Shown here one piece after another: positions 32,814 through 39,255 of a stretch of DNA of 39,255 nucleotides (position 1 is the stretch's first letter; every line of letters starts with the position of its first letter). The stretch is from the NCBI GenBank assembly GCA_937948815.1, contig CALFAM010000293.1, positions 1 to 39,255 on the forward strand. The letters run 5' to 3'. The notes under the pieces were generated by a model. That model saw nothing but the letters and a program-made list of their open reading frames with translations. It was not told the origin of the DNA and did not search any database. A program made the translations under genes and the position numbers. Source of the DNA: an uncultured bacterium. GTDB lineage: Bacteria; Acidobacteriota; Thermoanaerobaculia; Multivoradales; J023.

Positions 32814-33209
32814 CTACTCGCGCTCGTAGGCGTCGACCAGAAACTCGAGCAGATTCAGCCGATCCTGGAGTGCCCATTCGCCGAACAAGACACCACCGCT
32901 GGCGCCGTCCTTGTGGCGAACGCTCCCGCTCACCTGGCCGAGCTCGATTTCGTCTGCCAGGCGGAAGCTCATGAGGACGTTGGTGCCCTCTGGCAGCTCC
33001 GGTGGCAACACCAGCCCGATGCCGTGGGCGTTGATGTCGATTGCATCGACGACCCAGGGGTGCGGCGCCACGTCCGGTGCGTCGACAGCAACCAGGATTC
33101 CGGGAATCGGTAGACGCCGGCTCCGACGCGATGGCGGCCCACTGTCTGAGCGCGCTTCGTTCGCGGTCGAGCCGGGTCGGTTGGGATCGATATCATTCTG
33201 GTCGCCCAT
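32814..33209 (-). CDS. PilZ domain protein (probable c-di-GMP binder)
   Basis: This is a 131-residue protein. After a disordered N-terminus the PilZ motif begins with RRSRR (about 28-32), the usual Arg cluster that binds cyclic di-GMP. DINAHGIGL follows at about 58-66, at the place of the (D/N)xSxxG motif; here the Ser is Asn. The beta-barrel continues through ELGQVSGSVRHKDG. The Ser to Asn change may weaken ligand binding, so binding is likely but not certain. Such stand-alone domains usually tune motility, polysaccharide or pili. The gene is convergent with the small TPR gene. Confidence 0.78.
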   Translation of the reverse strand: MGDQNDIDPNRPGSTANEARSDSGPPSRRSRRLPIPGILVAVDAPDVAPHPWVVDAIDINAHGIGLVLPPELPEGTNVLMSFRLADEIELGQVSGSVRHKDGASGGVLFGEWALQDRLNLLEFLVDAYERE

Positions 33210-33338
33210 GAATCTCCTGATCGTGGCGGAATCTTTGGGTCGTGACGGGCCACATACGCCGTGACGCGGGCGTGAGTCTATCGTAGCCTAAGCGCCGCGC
33301 CACCCTGTACCTTGAATCCTGTATCTTCCTGCGGGTGT

Positions 33339-33350
33339 GTAGTTTACTAC
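33339..33350. promoter_or_regulatory. GTAGTTTACTAC dyad
   Basis: GTAGT and ACTAC are an exact five-base dyad around TT. It differs by one base from the motif before the sigma gene (20731-20742). It lies about 165 bases before the ligase start and could be a regulator site. Confidence 0.25.
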
Positions 33351-33502
33351 CCGTTCTGAGGCTGAAGGCAGGGCGGCGGTAGACGCTGCAGCGGCCTACG
33401 CAGGGGGTATGCACGTGCTCGTGACGGTTGGTGGACGAGCCGCCGCCGGAGAGGCACCGTGGTAGTGTCGCGATGACGTTTCTGACCATCTTCATCGAGC
33501 GT

Positions 33503-33508
33503 AAGGGG
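33503..33508 (+). promoter_or_regulatory. Ribosome site deciding a GTG start
   Basis: AAGGGG stands 6 bases before GTG 33515. Starting there gives MRLSLPELTLGIEEEYQII, the usual family N-terminus, whereas ATG 33473 has no good site and adds residues that look foreign. Confidence 0.55.
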
Positions 33509-33514
33509 AAAAAA

Positions 33515-34627
33515 GTGCGCCTCAGCTTGCCCGAGTTGACTCTCGGAATTGAAGAGGAATACCAGATCATTGATCCTGAGACGCGGGAGCTGCGCTCGTA
33601 CATCCAGGAGATGCTCGAGCAAGGCAGACTGATCCTCCATGATCAGATCAAGGCGGAGTTCCTGCAGTCGCAGGTCGAGGTCGGTAGCCACATCTGCCGC
33701 GACATCCAGGAGCTTCGCTCCGAAGTCATTCGCCTGCGCCGGCAGGTGGTGCGGTTGGCGGAACGCAACGGCCTGCAGGTCGCGGCGGCCAGCACCCATC
33801 CGTTCTCGAGCTGGATGAAGCAGGAGCAGACGATCGGTGAGCGCTACACCCAGCTGCGCACCGACATGGGCGACCTCGCGCGCCGCATGCTCATCTTCGG
33901 AACCCACGTGCACGTCGGGATCGAAGATCCGGAGCTGATGATCGACGTCATGAATCAGGCACGGTACTTCCTGCCGCATCTCTTGGCGTTGTCGACCAGC
34001 TCCCCCTTCTGGCTCGGACGGGATACCGGTCTCAAGTCCTATCGCACGGTGATCTTCGAGAGCTTGCCGCGCACCGGCTTGCCGCCGACCTTCCGTTCGA
34101 TGGCGGACTTCGACCGCTTCGTCGATACCCTGGTCCGCACGCGCTGCGTCGAGGACGGCTCCAAGATCTGGTGGGACATCCGGCCGCATTCCAAGTTCCC
34201 GACCCTCGAGTTCCGGGTCTGCGACATCTGCACGCGGGTCGAAGAGGCGGTGTGCCTGGCGGCGTTGATCCTGTCGATCGTGGCCAAACTGATCCGACTG
34301 CGCCAGGACAACCAAGCCTTCCGGCCGTACCGTCACCACCTGATCACCGAGAACAAGTGGCGCGCGGTTCGCTACGGCACGGAAGGGAACCTCATCGACT
34401 TCGGTCGCCGCGCAGAGCTGCCGATGCGCCAGCTCACCACCGAGTTGCTGGAGTTCGTCGACGACGTGGTCGACGATCTCGGGGTCCGCGAGGAGGTGGC
34501 GTACGTCAACACCATCCTCGAGCATGGAACCAGCGCCGACCGTCAGCGCGCGGTCTTCGAGCGGGAGGGCACGGTCGAAGCCGTGGTCGATCATCTGGTG
34601 GCGGAAACCCGCGAGGTCTTGGACTAG
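33515..34627 (+). CDS. YbdK-type carboxylate-amine ligase (glutamate-cysteine ligase 2 family)
   Basis: This is a 370-residue cytoplasmic enzyme with the standard GCS2 family order. LTLGIEEEYQIID (about 7-19) supplies the ATP/metal-binding Glu residues, and FLQSQVEVGSHIC comes near 50. FGTHVHVGIED near 130 and the strongly conserved FEFRVCD-type block (here TLEFRVCDICT near 232) follow. HLITENKWRAVRYG near 275 and the C-terminal helices complete it. Members form gamma-glutamyl or other amide bonds with ATP. YbdK itself has weak glutamate-cysteine ligase activity, so the true substrate remains open. The length is close to the E. coli homologue. GTG 33515 is preferred because of AAGGGG upstream. 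Confidence 0.88.
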   Translation: MRLSLPELTLGIEEEYQIIDPETRELRSYIQEMLEQGRLILHDQIKAEFLQSQVEVGSHICRDIQELRSEVIRLRRQVVRLAERNGLQVAAASTHPFSSWMKQEQTIGERYTQLRTDMGDLARRMLIFGTHVHVGIEDPELMIDVMNQARYFLPHLLALSTSSPFWLGRDTGLKSYRTVIFESLPRTGLPPTFRSMADFDRFVDTLVRTRCVEDGSKIWWDIRPHSKFPTLEFRVCDICTRVEEAVCLAALILSIVAKLIRLRQDNQAFRPYRHHLITENKWRAVRYGTEGNLIDFGRRAELPMRQLTTELLEFVDDVVDDLGVREEVAYVNTILEHGTSADRQRAVFEREGTVEAVVDHLVAETREVLD

Positions 34628-34678
34628 CCGCTCATTGACGCCTTCTCGCCGACTGGACGATCGGTGTAGCCTTGGACC

Positions 34679-35539
34679 ATGTCGGCAGCCTCGGCACCCT
34701 CTGGAGTGGGTCAGCTCTCGTTCTCCTTCACGCCCCCGATCCGGTCGCGCGCCGCATGCGGCGGACAGACGACTGACCGCGCAGCCGCCGAAGTTTCGCA
34801 GCGGTCCGCGCCCGTGGCCACGCCATCGCCCGAGGCGCCTTTCCGGACACTGCACGAAGCCTTGAGTGAAGCGATCGGCGAGCCGATCGCCGATGTCGTG
34901 CTGACGAACAACCATTCCCGCATTCTGAGTGCCCGAGCAACGCCGGCTGGCTTGCGGGTGCGCGTTCATCGTTGCTTCGAGCACGCGCCTGCCCACCTGG
35001 TTCCGCCACTGGCCGTGCTGATCAGCGGCCGAGGCGGAGCGCCCCGCAGGGAAGCGCTGGCGATGGTTCGTGCGTACTTTGCGGACCACGCCACGTCCGC
35101 GGTCGCGCGGCCAGTGGCGCTACGCTCGGAAGGGAAGTTCTTCGACCTGGAAACGCTGCGCGACGAGATCAATCACGCCTACTTCGACGGCGCGTTGGAC
35201 CTCGCGATCACCTGGGGACGCCACGCTCCCCGGCGTCGCGGACGCCGCAAATCGCGATCGATCCGTCTCGGAAGCTGGGACGAGCAGCGTCGGCTGGTGC
35301 GCATCCATCCGGTGCTCGATCAGCGGTTCGTGCCACGCTACGTGGTGGCATCGGTGGTCCATCACGAAATGGTGCACGCCGCCCTTCCTGCCGAGGTTCA
35401 GGGTACGCGACGCCTGTTGCACGGTCCGGAGTTCCGGCGACGCGAGCGCGAGTTTCACGATTTCGAGCGGGCCGAACGCTGGATTGCGACGCACCTCGAT
35501 CGATTGCTCCGCGCCGCGCGCCGGCCGGCACGCGCCTGA
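34679..35539 (+). CDS. SprT-like zinc metallopeptidase-type protein
   Basis: This is a 286-residue protein. The first 50 residues are low-complexity (Ser/Ala/Pro/Thr-rich). Residues 155 onward form the SprT-like domain: FFDLETLRDEINHAYFDGALDLAITWGRH, a basic loop with RRRGRRKSRSIRLG, then the metal site HHEMVHA (about 228-234; His229, Glu230, His233) and LLHGPEFRR with the third His. The Zn-binding HExxH-like arrangement is complete. Bacterial SprT homologues may cleave DNA-protein crosslinks by analogy with SPRTN, but this is not shown for this subgroup. It lies 51 bases after the ligase gene on the same strand, so co-transcription is possible. Confidence 0.83.
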   Translation: MSAASAPSGVGQLSFSFTPPIRSRAACGGQTTDRAAAEVSQRSAPVATPSPEAPFRTLHEALSEAIGEPIADVVLTNNHSRILSARATPAGLRVRVHRCFEHAPAHLVPPLAVLISGRGGAPRREALAMVRAYFADHATSAVARPVALRSEGKFFDLETLRDEINHAYFDGALDLAITWGRHAPRRRGRRKSRSIRLGSWDEQRRLVRIHPVLDQRFVPRYVVASVVHHEMVHAALPAEVQGTRRLLHGPEFRRREREFHDFERAERWIATHLDRLLRAARRPARA

Positions 35540-35576
35540 CGTAAGCCGCGGCATCTCGTCCGGCCGGGCGCCGGCT

Positions 35577-35867
35577 TCAGCCGAGGGGCAAGAAGATCAA
35601 GCCGTGGAAAACCCCGAGAACAGCGATACCTCCGCCCGCTTCGATGCGGTAGGCGACGCGGAAGTTGCCGTGGACGAGCTGGCGTAGCGTGGGATCGGCA
35701 CGGTGAGGGTAGGGTTGGCCGAGGCGGGGCTCGTCGGCCAGGGAACGGATCCGCCCGATCAGGGACTCGATGGTCCGCTGGGCAGTCGTTGGGCGGTTGC
35801 GGGCGATGTGCCCATAGACGTCACGAAGGGAGGCGACGGCCTCGCGGGTCCAACTCAGCTTTGCCAT
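35577..35867 (-). CDS. ParE/RelE-type toxin of a toxin-antitoxin pair
   Basis: This 96-residue protein has the compact ParE/RelE fold signature: a start WTREAVASLRDVYGHIA, helix TAQRTIESLIGRIRSLADEPRLGQPYPH, then LRQLVHGNFRVAYRIEAGG, and a final hydrophobic strand IAVLGVFHGLIFLP. The RQLVHGNFRVAYRI strand is typical of ParE-like gyrase inhibitors or RelE-like RNases. The start overlaps the 3' end of the preceding gene by 13 bases, as in co-translated toxin-antitoxin pairs. The target (gyrase or mRNA) cannot be told from sequence alone. Confidence 0.85.
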   Translation of the reverse strand: MAKLSWTREAVASLRDVYGHIARNRPTTAQRTIESLIGRIRSLADEPRLGQPYPHRADPTLRQLVHGNFRVAYRIEAGGGIAVLGVFHGLIFLPLG

Positions 35868-36310
35868 GAGCGAACCTCTTGCAGCACGGATTCGGTGTCG
35901 AACATTCTGCCGTCGGCGAGATCGTCCAGTCCTCGACGCACCATGCGTTCGAACGCGAGCTCGCGAAGGATGTCGTCATAGGTGGCGCCGGTATCGAGGC
36001 TGCGGACAATGGCCATGATGCGCTCCCGCGCGGGCCGATCGGCCTGGGGGGAGAGGAGCGTGTACCCCTCGACGGCCTGCGTATCGACGAGGCTGCTCGG
36101 CTCATCGCGACGCTGCTCCGAAGGCGTGCTTGCGAGATTCTGATCTTGTGGCTCGTCGGGGGACGTGAGGCGCGAGTGCGGCGGCCCATCATCGGTAGGC
36201 GTATTCGCAGATGCGGCGCCAGCAGACTGGTCAGTTGCCGCGGGAGCAGCTGGCTGACGGTCCGAGCGCTGGTCTTGACCAGCGATGGGGAACGGAAGAG
36301 GGTCGCGCAC
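35855..36310 (-). CDS. Probable antitoxin, start uncertain
   Basis: The frame is 151 codons long from the GTG at 36310. The last 53 residues (from ATG 36016) hold the conserved part: TYDDILRELAFERMVRRGLDDLADGRMFDTESVLQEV, which resembles short antitoxins of ParE/RelE partners, where a helix plus a GLxDxxxGR(x) segment and a C-terminal helix occlude the toxin. The first 98 residues are Pro/Gln/Ser-rich and have no domain, so translation may really begin at 36016, which has GGGAG about 7 bases upstream, while GTG 36310 has only GAGG nine bases away. No DNA-binding fold can be pointed out. Its stop codon lies inside the toxin gene's start. Confidence 0.6.
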   Translation of the reverse strand: MRDPLPFPIAGQDQRSDRQPAAPAATDQSAGAASANTPTDDGPPHSRLTSPDEPQDQNLASTPSEQRRDEPSSLVDTQAVEGYTLLSPQADRPARERIMAIVRSLDTGATYDDILRELAFERMVRRGLDDLADGRMFDTESVLQEVRSWQS

Positions 36311-36380
36311 CGTTAGGCCTCAATGCCGCCTCGCGGGCTGCCGCAAGTCGATCGTGCAGCAGGCTGCGGGGCGCGGTCGT

Positions 36381-36830
36381 TCAGTCTGCGAGCGTCAGGG
36401 TCTTGACGCCGTTGGCATCGACGCTCTCGCCAATGTAGCCAATCGCTCCGACATTGCTTTGGACGAACGCGATCACGGCCACGTCGTCCGCAACTTCCGG
36501 TGGCGGTACGTCGCGTCCGGAAAAGATCTTGCGCTGCCAGTAGTTCTTGATGCGGTCGACCGTGCGGCCGTGGATGGCCATCGAGACGGCCTCTCGCACC
36601 GAGGCGCTGCCGGGTTGGTCGACGGGCTTCACGGGCTCGCCGTCCGGCCACCGTGACGTCTTCTTGAGCAGGAAGTCGGAAATTTCGGCACGCGTGAGGG
36701 TCGTCAGGGGATTGTCCGCGTGGACGATGACCCGAAACGACTGAGCTGAGCCTGACTGGGCTCGGCTGACGCTGTGCACGGCTGCCAAGGAAATCAGCAG
36801 CGCCGTGATGAAGAAGAAGACCTTGCGCAT
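36381..36830 (-). CDS. Short PstS-like periplasmic binding protein
   Basis: This 149-residue protein has a signal peptide (FFFITALLISLAAVHS; residues 1-25). The rest aligns by eye with the N-terminal lobe of PstS-type phosphate-binding proteins: FRVIVHADNPLTTLTRAEISDFLLKKTSRWPDGEPVKPVDQ, then REAVSMAIHG, and IKNYWQRKIFSG. It then goes to VQSNVGAIGYIG near the end. Single-lobe proteins of this size occur without a PstCAB transporter nearby, as here. They may act in phosphate sensing or as accessory solute binders. The ribosome site is weak. Not part of a visible operon. Confidence 0.78.
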   Translation of the reverse strand: MRKVFFFITALLISLAAVHSVSRAQSGSAQSFRVIVHADNPLTTLTRAEISDFLLKKTSRWPDGEPVKPVDQPGSASVREAVSMAIHGRTVDRIKNYWQRKIFSGRDVPPPEVADDVAVIAFVQSNVGAIGYIGESVDANGVKTLTLAD

Positions 36831-36962
36831 AATCGAGATCGTACCGTGAATCGAGAACCAATTCCCGATTCACAAGTGATGAGCCTAGCACACCCTCGAT
36901 CGCTTCGGCTGGTGGCGGGTGGCCGTTCGAAGAGTATGATCAGGCCGGCGCTGGAGGTGCCC

Positions 36963-37388
36963 ATGCCGATTTCGATTAGCGATCTTCCGACCGTCAACGC
37001 GACCCTCAATGGCCTTGCCGCAACTTTCTTGGTGATTGGCTTCGTGTTGATTCGCCAACGCCGCATCGAGGCGCACAGACGCGCGATGCTGACAGCCTTC
37101 GGCTGCTCTGTGCTGTTCCTGATCTCCTACCTGATCTACCATTTTCATGCCGGCTCGGTTCGGTTTCCTGGTCAGGGGACGGTGCGGACCGTCTACCTCG
37201 GCATTCTCCTCACCCATACGGTGCTGGCCGCTGCCGTGCCGTTTCTGGCAGCTATCACGCTTTTTCGCGCGCTCCAGCGCTCGTTTCCCCAGCACCGTCG
37301 CATTGCCCGCTGGACCTTTCCGATCTGGCTCTATGTCTCGATCACCGGTGTGATCATCTACTGGATGCTCTACCGCATGAGCTGGTGA
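36963..37388 (+). CDS. DUF420 family membrane protein
   Basis: This 141-residue integral membrane protein has four hydrophobic segments: about 10-30 (LNGLAATFLVIGFVLI), 42-61 (MLTAFGCSVLFLISYLIYHF), 78-100 (YLGILLTHTVLAAAVPFLAAITLF), and 117-138 (FPIWLYVSITGVIIYWML). Conserved His and Asn residues (NATLNG, RRIEAHRRAML, YHFHAG, THT) match the DUF420 family. Relatives such as CtaM-like proteins assist cytochrome oxidase assembly; that is only a possible role here. GGAGGT stands 4 nt before ATG 36963, which fixes the start over a longer in-frame reading. The 3' end overlaps the convergent mnmA gene by 19 bases. Confidence 0.85.
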   Translation: MPISISDLPTVNATLNGLAATFLVIGFVLIRQRRIEAHRRAMLTAFGCSVLFLISYLIYHFHAGSVRFPGQGTVRTVYLGILLTHTVLAAAVPFLAAITLFRALQRSFPQHRRIARWTFPIWLYVSITGVIIYWMLYRMSW

Positions 37389-38569
37389 GAATCTCGGCCG
37401 GCAAGATCTTTGACCGGCAGTGCCCGCGGGTCGATGCCGGTGGTCATCACGCCGCCGCCGAGGCACACGTCTCCGTCATAGAGAACGGCGGGTTGCCCGT
37501 CCGCCAAGCCCGTATCGGCCTCGGCGAGCTCGATCTCGAGGGCATCCTCGCCGGCCATGGCCGTGCTGTAGTGGTCGTCATCGGCCTGGGATACGAGGCA
37601 CACACGGCAGGGCACGGCCACCGGTGAGTGGCGCACCTTGACGGTCAAGCTGACGCCGTTTGCCAGTCCAGCCGGCGGTTCCGTGATCCAGCGTGGCGAC
37701 GGGATTCGAAAGGTCCGGGCTTGCCAGGACTGCAGGGCGTCGCCGTGAACCACCCAGACGAGATCCTGTTCGACATCTTTTGCGACGACGTACCAGGGGC
37801 CGCCTCCCAAGCCCAGTCCGCGGCGTTGGCCGATGGTGTGAAACCACACGCCCCGGTGGCGGCCCAGGCGTCGGCCGCTCACGGCGTCGCGCACCGATCC
37901 CGGCCGCTCGCCGAGGCTGGCACGGACGAAGTCGTCATAGCGAATGCCGCCGAGGAAGCAGATGCCCTGGCTGTCGGGCCGCGCACGGTTGGGTAGCTCG
38001 AGCGATTCGGCAAGAGCCCGCACCTCGGCCTTGTGCAGGTGACCGAGCGGAAAGACCAGCCGCGCCACTTGCGCCGCATCGAGGCGATAGAGGAAATAGG
38101 TCTGGTCTTTGACCGGGTCGACGCCGCGCAGCAAACGGGGCTGCGGTGTGCCGTCTCGTTCGACGCGTGCGTAGTGACCGGTCGCGACGCGGTCGAACGT
38201 TTGGCCGAGGCGGTCGAGCTCGGAAAAGAACGCGCCAAATTTGACATGGCGGTTACAGCCGATGTCCGGGCTCGGGGTGCGTCCGGCCGCCAGCTCTTCG
38301 AGAACCGTTGCGACGACCTTCTCGTGGTAGGCCTGTTGCAATGGCACGACGGTCAGGGGGACGCCGATTTGTTCGCACACGGCGCGGGCATAGCGGAGGT
38401 CGTCTTCCCACGGGCACGTGCCGAGATGGGCCATCTCGTCGGCCAGCCAAACCTTGAGATAGAAGGCATGCACCTCGTGTCCTTCGGCGGCGAGCAGACG
38501 GAGCGTGACCGAGCTGTCGACGCCGCCCGAAACGAGCACGGCGATGCGCATCGGCCCTTGCTGTTCCAT
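37370..38569 (-). CDS. mnmA: tRNA-specific 2-thiouridylase MnmA
   Basis: This 399-residue tRNA-modifying enzyme puts sulfur on uridine 34 of Glu, Gln and Lys tRNAs. The adenylation P-loop SGGVDSS is at residues 14-20. The first active Cys is Cys105 in SPDIGCNRHVKFGAF and the second is Cys204 in DSQGICFLGGIRY, both in the standard contexts. The stretch FYLKVW with LGTCPWEDDLRYARAVCEQIGVPL is more like plastid-type and related MnmA branches than the E. coli enzyme. The start is uncertain between ATG 38569 and ATG 38551 (about 393 residues); both keep all motifs. A longer frame reaching 38680 is rejected because it overlaps the end of the upstream gene. It overlaps the convergent DUF420 gene by 19 bases. 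Confidence 0.93.
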   Translation of the reverse strand: MEQQGPMRIAVLVSGGVDSSVTLRLLAAEGHEVHAFYLKVWLADEMAHLGTCPWEDDLRYARAVCEQIGVPLTVVPLQQAYHEKVVATVLEELAAGRTPSPDIGCNRHVKFGAFFSELDRLGQTFDRVATGHYARVERDGTPQPRLLRGVDPVKDQTYFLYRLDAAQVARLVFPLGHLHKAEVRALAESLELPNRARPDSQGICFLGGIRYDDFVRASLGERPGSVRDAVSGRRLGRHRGVWFHTIGQRRGLGLGGGPWYVVAKDVEQDLVWVVHGDALQSWQARTFRIPSPRWITEPPAGLANGVSLTVKVRHSPVAVPCRVCLVSQADDDHYSTAMAGEDALEIELAEADTGLADGQPAVLYDGDVCLGGGVMTTGIDPRALPVKDLAGRDSHQLMR

Positions 38570-38621
38570 GAGATGGCTCGGAGATCGGGTGCTTGGGAGC
38601 AAGGCCATGCGAGCCGCTACC

Positions 38622-39255
38622 TCACGCGTCGGCCGTTGCCTGGGATCGGGCCGCCAGGCGGGGAAGCACGAGCAGGGCACAGGCGGCGGCGGCCAGCGTT
38701 CCGAGAGTCACCGCCAGGCCGAAGCGCTGGGTGGGCGGAAAGCTCGACAAGGCGAAAATGCCGAAGCCACCCGCCAGGATCGCCGTGGCGCCGAGAATCG
38801 GTCGACGCATCGTGGCGCGGGCGGCAGACCATGCTTGCGCGAGGGAAAGCCCTTCTCGCCGCCCGCGGCGAACGGCCGAGACCAGGTGGATCATGCCGTC
38901 GATGCCGAGCGCCAGCGCAACATTGGCCGCCGGCGAAGAGATGAAGTCCACGGGCCAGCCGAAGAACCCCATCGACCCGAGCAGCAGCAGTGGCACAAGC
39001 ACCAGCGCGCCGACCATGGCCGCGGCGATCCGCGCGTCACCGGCGACCACCGCGGCGATCAGCAGGAAAAGCACCAGCAGACCGCCGAGGCCGCGCACCA
39101 GGCTGTCCTTGACGAGCGCGCCGAGGGAGGCCTGGAGTTGGTAGATGCCTCCGACGGTGTCGAGGGTCAAGCCCTCTTCCGCGACCGCGTTGCGGAGCCG
39201 GTCGATGATGGCCTGTCGTGACGTGTCGCGACCGCTTTCGCGCATGCGGACGAGA
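38622..39255 (-). CDS. RND/MMPL-type transporter, C-terminal part
   Basis: This gene is cut by the window edge; its frame stays open to 39255. About 210 residues of the C-terminal half are seen: GLGGLLVLFLLIAAVVAG, AMVGALVLVPLLLLGSMGFFGW, then VDFISSPAANVALALGIDGMIHLVSAVRRGRREGLSLAQAW, GATAILAGGFGIFALS and a last helix LGTLAAAACALLVLPRL. The ALALGIDGMIH block matches the fourth-helix D-x-x-I-H motif found in MMPL/RND lipid exporters. It may move hydrophobic compounds by proton motive force. The start lies outside the window. It ends 52 bases before the likely mnmA start on the same strand, so both may be co-transcribed. Confidence 0.85.
   Translation of the reverse strand, partial: LVRMRESGRDTSRQAIIDRLRNAVAEEGLTLDTVGGIYQLQASLGALVKDSLVRGLGGLLVLFLLIAAVVAGDARIAAAMVGALVLVPLLLLGSMGFFGWPVDFISSPAANVALALGIDGMIHLVSAVRRGRREGLSLAQAWSAARATMRRPILGATAILAGGFGIFALSSFPPTQRFGLAVTLGTLAAAACALLVLPRLAARSQATADA

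Larger units (their letters stand above)
33210..33514. other. Intergenic region upstream of ligase gene
   Basis: No gene is seen. The region contains GTAGTTTACTAC at 33339-33350 and a purine-rich AAGGGG at 33503-33508. The divergent starts of the PilZ gene and the ligase gene mean it should hold two promoters. Confidence 0.4.

Noticed and set aside
36774..36962. Extension of the DUF420 gene to 36774
   Set aside because: It would overlap the start of the PstS-like gene; GGAGGT before 36963 gives the normal family length.
1..39255. CRISPR array, tRNA, rRNA or complete IS element
   Set aside because: No regularly spaced direct repeats, cloverleaf sequences, rRNA blocks or transposase motifs were seen by eye on either strand.

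Overview
The window reads as chromosomal DNA of a high-GC, Gram-negative member of the Acidobacteriota, probably close to the Thermoanaerobaculia-type lineages. Four things point there: a PadR regulator coupled to an ADOP-type orphan permease, a VWFA-related protein of the acidobacterial TIGR03436 type, an ECF sigma factor of the TIGR02999 type joined to a Ser/Thr kinase with a TPR tail, and an esterase carrying a C-terminal domain that I recall from secreted proteins of this group. No rRNA, tRNA, CRISPR array, complete IS element or phage gene was seen. The window opens in poorly coding DNA and ends inside an RND-type permease gene.

Layout. 1-1916 is gene-poor and holds only a small YCII-domain gene, which looks less GC-rich than the rest. 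1917-2702 is a DUF5995 gene. 2836-5891 (minus) is the padR-ADOP pair with a 4-nt GTGA overlap. 6140-7261 (minus) is a membrane-anchored or secreted alpha/beta hydrolase, divergent from a TPR Ser/Thr kinase (7446-9962). Then come a secreted trypsin-fold protease (10523-11716), the TIGR03436 protein (11804-14074, minus) divergent from a SYLF-domain protein (14356-14922), and a divergent pair of secreted cysteine-containing proteins of unknown function (15194-15649 and 15845-17167). 17380-20726 (minus) is an ECF sigma factor translationally coupled to a second TPR kinase. An exonuclease III gene follows.

The centrepiece is 22592-29491, one uninterrupted 2299-codon frame. It starts like TamB (an N-terminal inner-membrane anchor and a long AsmA/TamB beta-rich region ending in the DUF490-type domain), continues through about five POTRA-like repeats and ends as an Omp85/TamA outer-membrane barrel with the VRGY motif and a terminal Phe. 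It looks like a natural TamB-TamA fusion: a single chain spanning inner membrane, periplasm and outer membrane.

After the fusion lie a multiply frameshifted beta-propeller (lactonase-like) pseudogene that keeps its signal peptide and terminator, a duplicated SnoaL-like protein, two TPR proteins, a PilZ protein, a YbdK-type carboxylate-amine ligase, a SprT-like metalloprotein, a ParE/RelE-type toxin with a probable antitoxin, a short PstS-like binding protein, a DUF420 membrane protein, mnmA, and the C-terminal end of an RND/MMPL permease.

Functionally the region is rich in envelope and export genes (ADOP, TamB-TamA, protease, esterase, VWA protein, RND) and in signalling genes (two kinases, sigma factor, PadR, PilZ). 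Apart from the coupled pairs, the genes are mostly single units in alternating orientation, so no large operon is evident.
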